Of a stretch of DNA of 64,000 bases, positions 1-9,275 are shown piece by piece. The stretch lies in assembly GCF_026341515.1 (NCBI RefSeq), contig NZ_JAPEOK010000003.1, positions 1 to 64,000 on the forward strand. Reading direction: 5' to 3'. Each line of letters opens with the position of its first letter. The stretch's first letter is position 1. Below the pieces are notes generated by a model, which did not search any database, was not told the DNA's origin, and was given only the letters and a program-made list of their open reading frames with translations. The stretch comes from Streptomyces sp. NBC_00878 (lineage in GTDB: Bacteria > Actinomycetota > Actinomycetes > Streptomycetales > Streptomycetaceae). The position numbers and the translations under genes were made by a program.

Positions 1-343
1 CGTCGAAGACCAGCGCCACCAGATCCGCGTCTCGGTAGAGGTAGACCAACTCCTCTTCCACGTAGCGGTAGTTGACGTTGACCGGCACGATCCGCGCCTT
101 GAGGCAGCCGAGGACGGTCTGCAGGTACTCGATGCCGTTGTAGAGGTGCAGCCCGAGATGCTCACCAGGGCGTATGCCGCTGTCGATCAGGTGGTGCGCG
201 ATGCGGTTGGCCGCCGCGTCCAGCTCGGCGTAGGTGAGGCGGCGCTCCGCGCCCGTGCCGGGGTGGTCGATGTAGACGAGTGCCTCGCGGTCGGGGACCA
301 CGTCGACGACCGACTCGAACAGGTCGGCAAGGTTGTACTCCAC
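1..343 (-). CDS. Acyl-CoA synthetase (AMP-binding), N-terminal part only
   Basis: N-terminal 114 codons of an ANL-superfamily acyl-CoA ligase, which activates a carboxylic acid to its CoA thioester via an acyl-adenylate. The chosen GTG start (341-343) has AGGAGG just upstream. Family-like elements are LTYAELDAAANRIAHHL near residues 34-50 and the NYRYVEEELVYLY stretch near 90-105, as in FadD-type ligases. The ATP-binding and adenylation motifs lie beyond the window edge. It diverges from the crotonase/thiolase operon and shares a 187-bp control region with it, so it probably supplies the CoA ester that operon degrades. The substrate is unknown. Confidence 0.85.
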   Translation of the reverse strand, partial: MEYNLADLFESVVDVVPDREALVYIDHPGTGAERRLTYAELDAAANRIAHHLIDSGIRPGEHLGLHLYNGIEYLQTVLGCLKARIVPVNVNYRYVEEELVYLYRDADLVALVFD

Positions 344-449
344 CGCTCCTCCTGACCCCGGCAAGCATCGACGAATGGACGTGCGTCATCGCTTCGCCGG
401 TCATCAGAGCAAAGGCCGCCACAACTGTGAAGGGTCCGCGCAGAAGAAA

Positions 450-466
450 TCTGACTGTCTGTCAGA
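450..466. promoter_or_regulatory. Inverted repeat, probable operator between divergent acyl-CoA genes
   Basis: TCTGAC-TGTCT-GTCAGA has perfect 6-bp arms around a 5-bp centre. It sits between the divergent ligase and crotonase genes, 65 bp before the crotonase ATG. Its size and position suit a TetR-family dimer, but no regulator gene is adjacent. Confidence 0.5.
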
Positions 467-530
467 AAACCCTTGAACTGGTCCCTCCCCTCCTGCAACC
501 TGTTCTCGTTCCTGAGACGGGAGGACGGCA

Positions 531-1331
531 ATGGGTGGGACGGAACACCTCACCGTGCAGCGCGAAGGCGCCACACTGGTGCTCACGCTCAACAGGCCCG
601 AGGCCAAGAACGCGCTCTCGCTGCCGATGCTGGTCGGCCTGCACGACGGCTGGGTCGAGGCGGACGAGGACGACGCCGTCCGCTCGATCGTCCTCACCGG
701 CGCGGGCGGCGCGTTCTGCGCGGGCATGGACCTCAAGGCCCTCGCGGGCAAGGGGATGGAGGGTCAGCAGTACCGGGACCGCCTCAAGGCCGACCCCGAT
801 CTGCACTGGAAGGCGATGCTGCGCCACCACCGGCCGCGCAAACCCGTGATCGCCGCGGTGGAGGGCCACTGCGTGGCCGGCGGTACCGAGATCCTCCAGG
901 GGACCGACATCCGGGTCGCGGGGGAGTCCGCCACGTTCGGGCTCTTCGAGGTGAAGCGCGGCCTGTTCCCGATCGGCGGCTCGACGGTCCGGCTCCAGCG
1001 GCAGATCCCGCGGACGCACGCGCTGGAGATGCTGCTCACCGGCCGTCCGTACTCGGCACGGGAGGCCGCCGGCATCGGTCTGATCGGGCATGTGGTCCCC
1101 GACGGGACGGCCCTGGAGAAGGCCCTCGCCATCGCCGGGCAGATCAACGCCTGTGGTCCGCTCGCCGTCGAGGCCGTCAAGGCGTCGGTGTACGAGACCG
1201 CCGAGATGACGGAGGCGGACGGGCTTGCGGCCGAGCTGAAGAGGGGGTGGCCGATCTTCGATACGGCCGATGCGAAGGAGGGGTCCAAGGCCTTCGCGGA
1301 GAAGCGGCCGGCGGTGTATCGGCGGGAGTGA
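531..1331 (+). CDS. Enoyl-CoA hydratase/isomerase family protein (crotonase)
   Basis: A 266-residue crotonase, the usual length, expected to hydrate an enoyl-CoA in beta-oxidation. The oxyanion-hole segments are visible (GAFCAGMDLKAL near 60-71 and AVEGHCVAGGTE near 109-120). Both catalytic glutamates of true hydratases are kept: Glu120 in GGTE and Glu140 in GLFE. The ATG start follows a GGGAGG-type ribosome site. It is the first gene of a co-directional set with a DUF35 protein and two thiolase-like proteins. A 185-bp gap with a palindromic repeat separates it from the next gene, so co-transcription is probable but not certain. Confidence 0.92.
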   Translation: MGGTEHLTVQREGATLVLTLNRPEAKNALSLPMLVGLHDGWVEADEDDAVRSIVLTGAGGAFCAGMDLKALAGKGMEGQQYRDRLKADPDLHWKAMLRHHRPRKPVIAAVEGHCVAGGTEILQGTDIRVAGESATFGLFEVKRGLFPIGGSTVRLQRQIPRTHALEMLLTGRPYSAREAAGIGLIGHVVPDGTALEKALAIAGQINACGPLAVEAVKASVYETAEMTEADGLAAELKRGWPIFDTADAKEGSKAFAEKRPAVYRRE

Positions 1332-1386
1332 ACTCCGCTGGGGGCCGGCTCATGGCTGCGGGTTCGTCGTGGCTGGTCGCGCCCAC

Positions 1387-1428
1387 GATGGGGGTCCCCC
1401 CGTTCGAGCGAAGCCGAGAGTGGGGGAG
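1387..1428. repeat. Dispersed palindromic repeat, copy 1
   Basis: A 42-bp intergenic element with G5/C5-rich ends and a GAGCGAAGCC core. Reverse-complement relatives lie at 23050-23093 and 45854-45899, both inside coding sequence. Confidence 0.7.
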
Positions 1429-1516
1429 GAGCCGCATATCGAACACAGCCCCGCGTCCCTGAGGGCGCCCGTCGTAGCCGCAAGTGCCACAGCCCCGCGT
1501 CCCTTGAGGAGACCCC

Positions 1517-2458
1517 GTGCCTGAAGTTCTCAAAGCTCCCCTGGTTGTCGAGTTTCCCTTCACTCGTTCCCTCGGCCCCGTCCAGAGCGCGTTTCTCACC
1601 GGCCTGCGGGAGCGTGTCGTGCTCGGGGTGAAGACCGGTGACGGGCAGACGTTGGTCCCGCCCGTCGAGTACGACCCCGTCACCTCCGAGGAGCTCGGTG
1701 AGCTGGTCGAGGTGGCGTCCACCGGGACCGTCAGCACCTGGGCCTGGAACCACGAGCCGCGTCGCGGGCAGCCTCTCGACACGCCCTTCGCCTGGGTCCT
1801 GGTGCGGTTGGACGGCGCCGACACCGCCCTGCTGCACGCCCTCGACGCCCCGGGCCCCGACGCCGTACGTACCGGGATGCGGGTCCGCGTCCGGTGGGCC
1901 GAGGAACGGTCGGGTGCCATTACGGACATCGCCTGTTTCGAACCGTACGACGGTGGACCCGCCGAACTGACCGGCAGCGACGGTCGGTTCGAGGACATGG
2001 TGACCGGCATCGTCGCTCCCGCCCGCCTCGACTACACCTACTCGCCCGGCCGTGCCCAGTCCCGCTACATCGAGGCGCTCGCCGACCGCCGGGCCGTGGG
2101 CGAGCGCTGCCCGTCCTGCCGCAAGGTGTACGTCCCGCCGAGGGGTGCGTGCCCCACATGTGGTGTGGCCACATTGGAACAGGTCGAGGTGGGGCCTCGC
2201 GGCACAGTGACGACGTACTGCATCGTCAACATCAAGGCGAAGAACCTCGACATCGAAGTGCCCTACGTCTACGGGCACATAGCCCTGGACGGCGCCGACC
2301 TCGCCCTGCACGGCCGTATCGGCGGCATCCCCTACGACCAGGTGCGGATGGGCCTGCGCGTCGAACCGGTGTGGTCGGAAGGGGGCCGGTTCCCCGACCA
2401 CTACCGGCCCACCGGCGAACCCGACGCGGACTACGAGACGTACAAGGAGCTGGTGTAG
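1517..2458 (+). CDS. Tandem OB-fold / DUF35 zinc-ribbon acyl-CoA-associated protein
   Basis: 313 residues from a GTG start preceded by GAGGAGA. DUF35 proteins (rubredoxin-like zinc ribbon plus OB-fold) are obligate partners of SCP2-thiolase-like retro-aldolases such as Ltp2 and bind the acyl-CoA. The C-terminal half is canonical: zinc ribbon CPSC (198-201) and CPTC (212-215), then an OB-fold to about residue 300. The N-terminal half (about 15-140) also reads as an OB-fold-like unit but has no zinc cysteines. Most homologues are about 130-150 residues, so this looks like a duplication with one degenerate ribbon. Its TAG stop directly abuts the next gene's ATG, pointing to stoichiometric coupling. 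Confidence 0.85.
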   Translation: MPEVLKAPLVVEFPFTRSLGPVQSAFLTGLRERVVLGVKTGDGQTLVPPVEYDPVTSEELGELVEVASTGTVSTWAWNHEPRRGQPLDTPFAWVLVRLDGADTALLHALDAPGPDAVRTGMRVRVRWAEERSGAITDIACFEPYDGGPAELTGSDGRFEDMVTGIVAPARLDYTYSPGRAQSRYIEALADRRAVGERCPSCRKVYVPPRGACPTCGVATLEQVEVGPRGTVTTYCIVNIKAKNLDIEVPYVYGHIALDGADLALHGRIGGIPYDQVRMGLRVEPVWSEGGRFPDHYRPTGEPDADYETYKELV

Positions 2459-3519
2459 ATGCCCGCGCCGAGGCCGCAGAGGGACATCGCCGTCGTCGCC
2501 TTCGCGCAGACCGACCATCTGCGCACCAGCGACGAGCTCTCCGAGGTGGAGATGCTCATGCCGGTCCTGCACGAGGTCCTGGACCGGACCGGGCTCAGGA
2601 CCAGCGACATCGGTTTCACCTGCTCCGGCTCCACGGACTATCTCGCGGGCCGCGCCTTCTCCTTCACGATGGCGCTCGACGGCGTCGGCGCCTGGCCGCC
2701 GATCTCCGAGTCGCACGTGGAGATGGACGGGGCATGGGCGCTGTACGAGGCCTGGACGAAGCTCCTGACCGGCGAGGCCGACACCGCGCTCGTGTACGCG
2801 TACGGCAAGTCGTCCCCCGGCTCCGTGCGCGACGTACTGACCCGGCAGCTCGACCCGTACTACGTGGCGCCCCTGTGGCCGGACTCCATAGCCCTGGCCG
2901 CTCTCCAGGCGCAGGTCCTCATCGACGCCGGCGACACGGACGAGCCCGCGCTGGCCGCCGTCGCCGCCCGCAGCCGTGCCTCGGCCGCGGGCAACTCCCA
3001 TGCTCAGCTGAGGGGTTCGGTGCCGCGAGGCGACTACGCCGTACGTCCCCTCCGTACCGGCGACTGCCCGCCCATCGGCGACGGGGCGGCCGCGGTGATC
3101 CTCGCGGCGGGCGAGCGGGCCCGTGACCTGTGCAAGCGGCCCGCCTGGATCCGGGGCATCGACCACCGCATCGAGGCACACGGTCTCGGCGTACGGGACC
3201 TGACCGACTCGCCGTCCGCGCGGCTGGCGGCGGAACGGGCCGGGGTGTTCGAACGGCCCGTCGACACCGCCGAGTTGCACGCCCCGTTCAGCTCCCAGGA
3301 GGTGGTGCTGCGCAAGGCCCTGCGGCTGGACGACAGCGTCGACATCAACCCGTCCGGGGGACCCCTCGCCGCCAACCCCATCATGGCCGCGGGACTCATC
3401 CGCATCGGCGAGGCGGCCGCCCGAATCCACCGGGGCGACTCCAACCGCGCCCTCGCGCACGCCACTTCGGGCCCGTGTCTGCAACAGAACCTGGTCGCCG
3501 TACTGGAGGGAGACCCGCG

Positions 3520-3523
<4 letters not shown>
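2459..3523 (+). CDS. Thiolase-like protein (SCP-x/Ltp2 type), catalytic Cys absent
   Basis: A 354-residue thiolase-fold protein. The N-terminal domain begins DIAVVAFAQTDHLRT and carries FTCSGSTDYLAGRAFSF. The position expected for the nucleophilic Cys motif reads HVEMDGAWALYEAW, with no cysteine. The C-terminal NPSGGPLAANPIMAAGL and HATSGPCLQQNL replace the usual His and Cys signatures. This fits the Ltp2 class, which acts as a retro-aldolase on beta-hydroxyacyl-CoA with a DUF35 partner. AAGGAG lies within the end of the upstream gene. The final four bases overlap the next thiolase (ATGA). Confidence 0.85.
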
Positions 3524-4686
<1,163 letters not shown>

Positions 4687-4768
4687 GGCTGGGCCCTGTC
4701 GTGGCCTGTGCGCGGCAGTGACCGAAAGCTAGGCTGGCCGCGGACGACGAACCGGGAGGAGCACGGAC

Positions 4769-5011
4769 GTGGCCGAGAGCACCATCCAGCAGCACCCGCT
4801 CGCGGGCTGGGACAAGCCGGAGCTTGACCTCAGCAGCGCCGACTGGCATTCCAGCAGCCGCGGACTGGGGGATGTCCAGATCGCCTTTGTCGAAGGCTTC
4901 ATCGCGATGCGCAACAGTGGCCGCCCGGAAAGCCCCTCCTTGATCTTCACGCCCGCGGAATGGGGCGCGTTCGTGTCGGGGGCGCGGGAGGGAGAGTTCG
5001 ACCTCACGTGA
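4769..5011 (+). CDS. DUF397 domain protein
   Basis: An 80-residue acidic protein from a GTG start behind GGGAGGAG. It has the DUF397 layout: WHSSS near residues 29-33, a central VAFVEG-like strand, and the C-terminal FTPAEWGAFVSGAREGEFD. DUF397 proteins are abundant in Streptomyces and usually sit beside an XRE-type (WhiJ-like) regulator and an anti-sigma-like kinase, acting in developmental control. No such partner is adjacent here, so this is an orphan copy. Confidence 0.85.
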   Translation: MAESTIQQHPLAGWDKPELDLSSADWHSSSRGLGDVQIAFVEGFIAMRNSGRPESPSLIFTPAEWGAFVSGAREGEFDLT

Positions 5012-5090
5012 GAGGACGTGGGGGAGCCTGACCCGACAAGAGGGGCGTTTTCCCTACCCTTTTCCGGGCAACGCGATCTTCGACCCTTTT

Positions 5091-5124
5091 CCTGGGGCCA
5101 TGCCTGACAGAGGCTGGCCCCAGG
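5091..5124. terminator. Strong hairpin after DUF397 gene
   Basis: CCTGGGGCCA pairs perfectly with TGGCCCCAGG, and GCCT/AGGC extends the stem inside around a GACAG loop with one bulged T. There is no U-run. It is probably a bidirectional-type Streptomyces terminator. Confidence 0.5.
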
Positions 5125-5208
5125 ACGTCGAGGAAGACGTTCCGTAAACCTTCGCGCGGCGACCGTGCCCGTGTCGCTCGTCACCACGAACGACACAAGA
5201 AAACGGCA

Positions 5209-5221
5209 TAGTCTCCAGGTA
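5209..5221 (+). promoter_or_regulatory. -10 element for leaderless ACT gene
   Basis: TAGTCT (5209-5214) ends six bases before the ATG at 5221, so transcription would begin at or next to the start codon. No Shine-Dalgarno sequence is present, which is consistent with a leaderless mRNA. Confidence 0.45.
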
Positions 5222-5643
5222 TGAGCGGCCCCGGCGGTATGAACGCGGAACGTGATCTCGGTCGACTGCTGAGCGGTATGGCACCCGTCCTGCATCCCGG
5301 CCGCTTCGTCTTCACCACCATCCCCGGCACCACGGCGCCCCCTGGACTCTCGCCGGTCGTCACCGTCGTCGAGGACGAGGGCCTCACCCTCGTCGTCCAG
5401 CAGGAGGAAGCCGACGCCGCGCGCCTCACGTACGACTACGTGGCCGGCTGGATCACCCTGCGCATCCACTCCGCGCTGGACGCCGTCGGCCTCACCGCCG
5501 CCGTCGCCCAGGCACTGGCCGAAGCGGGCCTGAGCTGCAACGTCGTCGCGGGCTTCCACCACGATCACCTCTTCGTCCCGCACGAGCGTGCCGCCGAGGC
5601 CGTGGCCCTCCTGGAACGGCTGGCCAACCACTCCGGTCAGTAG
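5221..5643 (+). CDS. ACT domain-containing protein
   Basis: 140 residues, cytosolic. It has two ACT-like segments: residues ~20-75 (FTTIPGT...VVTVVEDEGLTLVV) and ~80-135, with the strand/helix pattern WITLRIHSALDAVGLTAAVAQ and the end GFHHDHLFVPHERAAEAV. This is a widespread small family annotated as ACT-domain or YkfA-like, probably an amino-acid or ligand sensor; no enzyme domain is attached. The first ATG is favoured because a -10 box sits at leaderless distance. ATG 5239 is an alternative that would remove six residues. Confidence 0.8.
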   Translation: MSGPGGMNAERDLGRLLSGMAPVLHPGRFVFTTIPGTTAPPGLSPVVTVVEDEGLTLVVQQEEADAARLTYDYVAGWITLRIHSALDAVGLTAAVAQALAEAGLSCNVVAGFHHDHLFVPHERAAEAVALLERLANHSGQ

Positions 5644-5753
5644 TGGTCGAACAGCTCCGCGCCACAGGCTCCGGGCGTACGCTGAGCTGCTTGTAGGTCA
5701 CGGTGCGCACCGACTCCCCGCGCCGGTTGCACCACCGTGGCAGGGGGTGCGTC

Positions 5754-8700
5754 ATGGGGCAAGGCGGCATGCGAAGCAGAAGGACGCTCTTCGAGCGCGA
5801 GAGCGAACTCGCCGCTGTGGACGAGGCGTTGGGCGAGGTCACCGGGCTGCGCACGGACGCCGTCGGCCACCGTACCGAGAGCTCTCGTCATACCGAAAGC
5901 TCTCGTCGTACGGAGAGCTCTCGTGGTACCGACAACCCTCGTCGGGACGGCTCCGGCTCCCAGTGGGACGTCACCGAACCGCACGACCGGCGCCGCGGCG
6001 GGCTGCTCGCCTTCGCCGGACGCGCCGGAATCGGCAAGACCACCCTTCTCGCCGAAGTACGCCGTCGCGCCACCGCCAAGGGCTGCACGGTGCTGTCCGC
6101 GCGCGGCGGCGACCAGGAGCAGCACGTCGCCTTCCACGTCGCACGTCAGCTTCTCCAGCCCCAGCTCGCGGGCGTCCCCGAGGCCGAACTCCGTGCCACG
6201 CTGGGCAGTTGGTACGCCATCGTCGGACCCGCTCTCGGCCTGTGCGCCCCCGCCGAGGGCGCACCGCCCGACCAGCAGGGCCTGCGCGACGGCCTCGACT
6301 GGGTGCTCACGCACCTCGCGGTACGACGCGCCCCGATGGTTCTCCTCCTCGACGACGCGCACTGGGCCGACGCCGAGTCACTCCAGTGGCTCGCCGCGTT
6401 CGCACCCCGCGCCGAGGAACTGCCGCTACTGCTCGTCGTCGCCTACCGGCCCGACGAACTCCCGGACCACGCCGAGCCGTTCAGGGGCTTGCCCGGCCGG
6501 GCAGGCGGGCGCCCCCTCGACCTCGAACCGCTGAGCGCCACCGCCGTCGCCCATCTGGTACGCGAGACCCTCGGCACCCAGGCGGACGACGCGTTCTGCC
6601 GCGAATGCTGGGCCGTCACCGCGGGCAACCCGTTCGAGGCCGTCGAACTCACCGCGAAGGTACGCGACCGCGGCCTGACCCCCACCGAGGCCGGGGCCCA
6701 TCTGCTGCGCGACCTGGCCGCCGCGGTCAAGGGCAGCGGACTCGTCGCCCGCCTCGAACGCCTCGGCACCTCGACCGTCCGCTTCGCCTGGGCCTGCGCC
6801 GTCCTCGGCACCGAGATCCCACCGACGCTGGCCGCGGCCGTCGCGGGCCTCGGCTCGGAGGAGGCCGCCGACGCGGCGGACGCCCTGCGCGGCGCCCGCA
6901 TCCTCACCGGCGCCGTGACGGCCGCGGGCACGCTCGAATTCGTCCACCCGCTCATCGCCACCGCCGTCTACCGGGCCATCCCCCGGGGCGTACGGGTGGC
7001 CCTCCACGGCCAGGCCGCCTGGTGTGCCGTCGACGCGGGCCTCGGCCCGTCAGCCGCCGCCCGGCATCTCATGGAGACCCACCCCGACGGCGACACCTGG
7101 GTCGTCCAGCAGCTGCGCGCGGCCGCCCGCGAGACCCTCCGCGCCGGAGCACCCGACACCGCCCGCCGCCACCTCGCCCGCGCCCTGCGCGAACCGCCGC
7201 CCATCGGCGAACGGGCCGCTCTCCTGTACGAACTCGGCAGCGCCTCCCTGCTCACCGAACCCGCGACCACCGTCAACCACCTGCGGGCCGCGCTCGAAGA
7301 GCCCATCGCCGACACCGAGCTGCGGCACAACATCGTCTACCGGCTCTCCCAGGTCCTCGCCCACAGCGACCGGCTCGACGAGGCCTCCGACACCCTCTCC
7401 CGCGAGACCAAGGTGACCGGCGACGCCCGCGTACGGCTGCGTATGCAGTCCGAGCAGTTCATGTGGGACGCGTTCCGTGCCGACGAGCCCGACTCACCGG
7501 CCCGCTCCCGCCGCCTCGCCCGGCTCGCCGACCGGCTGACCGGCCGCGACCTCACCGAGCGCTATGTGATCGGCCTGCGCGCCTGGGACGCCACCCTGCG
7601 CGGCGAACCCGCCCACATCGCGATCCGGCACGCCGAACGCGCCCTCGCCGGCGGCTTCGGCTGGGCCGAGGCGGACCGCGGCTTCGAGGTACCCGTCCTG
7701 GTCGCCCTCACCTTCATGTACGCGGACCGGCCCGGGCGCACCGAAGAACTGTTCGCCGCCGGAATCGCCGACTTCGAACGGCAGGGCTGGCACGGGGCCC
7801 ACCTGTCCTTCGGCTACACCCTCCTCGGGTACGTACGCTTCCGCCGCGGCCGTCTCGCCGAGGCCGAGGACTTCGTGCGCGCGGGGCTCCGGCTCGCCGA
7901 ACGCGTCGGGCCCGGCACGCCCGCCCACTGGTACGCGGTCGGCACCCTCATCGAGATCCTGCTCGCCCGCGGCCGGATCACCGAGGCCACGGAGACCGCC
8001 GACGAGTACGCCTTCGGGGAACCGTTCCCCGCCGCCGTCGTCTTCCCCGACGCCCAGACCGTGCACGGCGAGCTGCTGCTGGCCAGGGGGCTGACAAAGG
8101 ATGCCGCCGCCGAACTTGCCGCGGCGGGGCGCCGCCTCGATCCGCGCGGCATGCGGAATCCGTCCTGGTGCCCTTGGCAGCTGCACCTCGCCCGTGCGGA
8201 GAGCTACGACGACCCGGAGCGGGCGGTGACCACGGCGTTCGAGGCCGTGGGTCGGGCCCGGCTGTTCGGCGCGCCGTCGGCGATCGGCCAGGCACTGCGT
8301 GCCGCGGCAGACGTCTCCTCGGGCTCGACCCGCGTGAAGCTCCTCGAAGAGTCCGTCGGCCACCTGGAACGCTCACCGGCCGCGTACGAACTGGCCTGCG
8401 CCCTCGTCGCCCTCGGCACGGAGCTACGGCACACGGGCCGCCCGAAGGAGGCCGCCGAGCACCTCTACCGGGGGCTGGAGGCGGCCGTGCAGTGCGGCGC
8501 CGACGGGCTGGTCGAGGCCGCGCGCGACGAACTGGCCGCCGGTGGGTTGCGACCGCGACGCCTCCACAGCACCGAGACGGACACGCTCACCGCCCGCGAA
8601 CGCGCGGCCGCGGAATCCGCCGTGCGCGGCCACACCTCAGCCGGTATCGCGGAGGAGCTCCACACCGACGAGCCGACGGTGGTGCGACTGCTGTCGGCGG

Positions 8701-8777
8701 TGTACCGGAAGGTGGGGACGGATCGGGAGGGGCTGGGGGCGGCGTTGGAGGAGGAGCGTGAGGGAGGGGGAGCGTGA
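5754..8777 (+). CDS. Large ATP-binding LuxR-family (LAL) transcriptional regulator
   Basis: 1,007 residues, the standard LAL/MalT-like size. The architecture is an N-terminal AAA/NTPase with Walker A GRAGIGKTT (about 89-97) and Walker B MVLLLDDAHWAD (about 195-206), a long TPR-rich middle, and a C-terminal LuxR-type helix-turn-helix (LTARERAAAESAVRGHTSAGIAEE..., last ~60 residues). The HTH is somewhat divergent from GerE-type consensus. The ATG at 5754 is chosen because AGGGGG lies about 8 nt upstream; frames extend back to a GTG at 5703. LAL proteins usually activate pathway genes, but no obvious target is adjacent. A repeated polar insert precedes the NTPase domain. Confidence 0.88.
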   Translation: MGQGGMRSRRTLFERESELAAVDEALGEVTGLRTDAVGHRTESSRHTESSRRTESSRGTDNPRRDGSGSQWDVTEPHDRRRGGLLAFAGRAGIGKTTLLAEVRRRATAKGCTVLSARGGDQEQHVAFHVARQLLQPQLAGVPEAELRATLGSWYAIVGPALGLCAPAEGAPPDQQGLRDGLDWVLTHLAVRRAPMVLLLDDAHWADAESLQWLAAFAPRAEELPLLLVVAYRPDELPDHAEPFRGLPGRAGGRPLDLEPLSATAVAHLVRETLGTQADDAFCRECWAVTAGNPFEAVELTAKVRDRGLTPTEAGAHLLRDLAAAVKGSGLVARLERLGTSTVRFAWACAVLGTEIPPTLAAAVAGLGSEEAADAADALRGARILTGAVTAAGTLEFVHPLIATAVYRAIPRGVRVALHGQAAWCAVDAGLGPSAAARHLMETHPDGDTWVVQQLRAAARETLRAGAPDTARRHLARALREPPPIGERAALLYELGSASLLTEPATTVNHLRAALEEPIADTELRHNIVYRLSQVLAHSDRLDEASDTLSRETKVTGDARVRLRMQSEQFMWDAFRADEPDSPARSRRLARLADRLTGRDLTERYVIGLRAWDATLRGEPAHIAIRHAERALAGGFGWAEADRGFEVPVLVALTFMYADRPGRTEELFAAGIADFERQGWHGAHLSFGYTLLGYVRFRRGRLAEAEDFVRAGLRLAERVGPGTPAHWYAVGTLIEILLARGRITEATETADEYAFGEPFPAAVVFPDAQTVHGELLLARGLTKDAAAELAAAGRRLDPRGMRNPSWCPWQLHLARAESYDDPERAVTTAFEAVGRARLFGAPSAIGQALRAAADVSSGSTRVKLLEESVGHLERSPAAYELACALVALGTELRHTGRPKEAAEHLYRGLEAAVQCGADGLVEAARDELAAGGLRPRRLHSTETDTLTARERAAAESAVRGHTSAGIAEELHTDEPTVVRLLSAVYRKVGTDREGLGAALEEEREGGGA
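5874..5945 (+). repeat. Four 18-bp tandem units inside the LAL gene
   Basis: Units begin at 5874, 5892, 5910 and 5928 and encode the hexapeptides TESSRH, TESSRR, TESSRG and TDNPRR. Three units contain AGAGCTCT or AAGCTCT. The unit is a multiple of three, so copy changes would keep frame. Confidence 0.85.
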
Positions 8778-8840
8778 GAGAGGGGGAGCGGTAGCGGGAG
8801 AGGTTGGGGAGGGGTAAGGGGAGAGGGAGCGAAGGGGTAG
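8748..8840. repeat. Purine-rich (G/A) tract
   Basis: From the end of the LAL gene onward the plus strand is almost entirely G and A, with repeated GGGAG/GGGGAG runs (for example AGAGAGGGGGAGCGG and GAGGTTGGGGAGGGG). It could adopt triplex or G-quadruplex structure. The minus strand is correspondingly C/T-rich. Confidence 0.7.
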
Positions 8841-8852
8841 TCAACAGGTGTG

Positions 8853-9232
8853 GGCCTGTAGGGCGGGCGGCCTACCGGTGTTGGCCTACGGGCGTGGACC
8901 TTTAAGGCGGGTGGCCTACGGGTGTGGGCCCACAGGCGTGGGACAACGGCCGTGGGCCTACAGATGTCGGCCTACAGATGTCGGCCCACAAGCGTGGGCC
9001 TACCGGCGTGGGCCAATCAGCGTCGGCCAACACGCCAACGCAAAGCCAACGAGCGTTGGCAAACGCTTGTTGGTAAGCGCCCGATGGCTCACGCCGACAG
9101 TGGAGGCAACGAGCGTTGGCAAACAAGCGGCGACGAAAACGGCTCGAAGTCACCACGCGTTGGTCAACGCCCGTCGGCACACCGGCCCCCAGTCACCGCG
9201 TGATGGCCAACGCTCGCTGGCCAACGACCGTC
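8853..9232. repeat. Array of degenerate 14-bp units forming overlapping palindromes
   Basis: Successive units start at 8853, 8869, 8883, 8897, 8913, 8927, 8941, 8955, 8969, 8983, 8997, 9011 and 9025, all 14 bp with two 2-bp phase slips. The consensus is about GGCC(T/A/C)ACNRGCGTG. GGCCTACAGATGTC occurs twice in tandem. After 9038 the units are more dispersed (9058, 9072, 9162, 9205, 9219). Because GGCCCAC complements GTGGGCC, neighbouring units pair as hairpins, for example 9045-9060 GCCAAC-GAGC-GTTGGC. A 20-bp copy at 9045 recurs at 9105 with one change. No convincing gene lies in 8778-9275. Confidence 0.85.
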
Positions 9233-9275
9233 GACCCCACACCCGTCCAGCCCTCGGGGCACGTACCATTGCGGC

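Noticed and set aside
764..3484. 906-codon minus-strand open frame
   Set aside because: Antisense shadow of the crotonase/DUF35/thiolase genes; no family resemblance.
5588..8761. 1,057-codon Arg/Pro-rich plus-strand frame
   Set aside because: Frame-shifted shadow of the LAL regulator gene, with composition typical of G+C-rich shadows.
8853..9232. CRISPR array
   Set aside because: Units are contiguous 14-mers without unique spacers and no cas gene is near.
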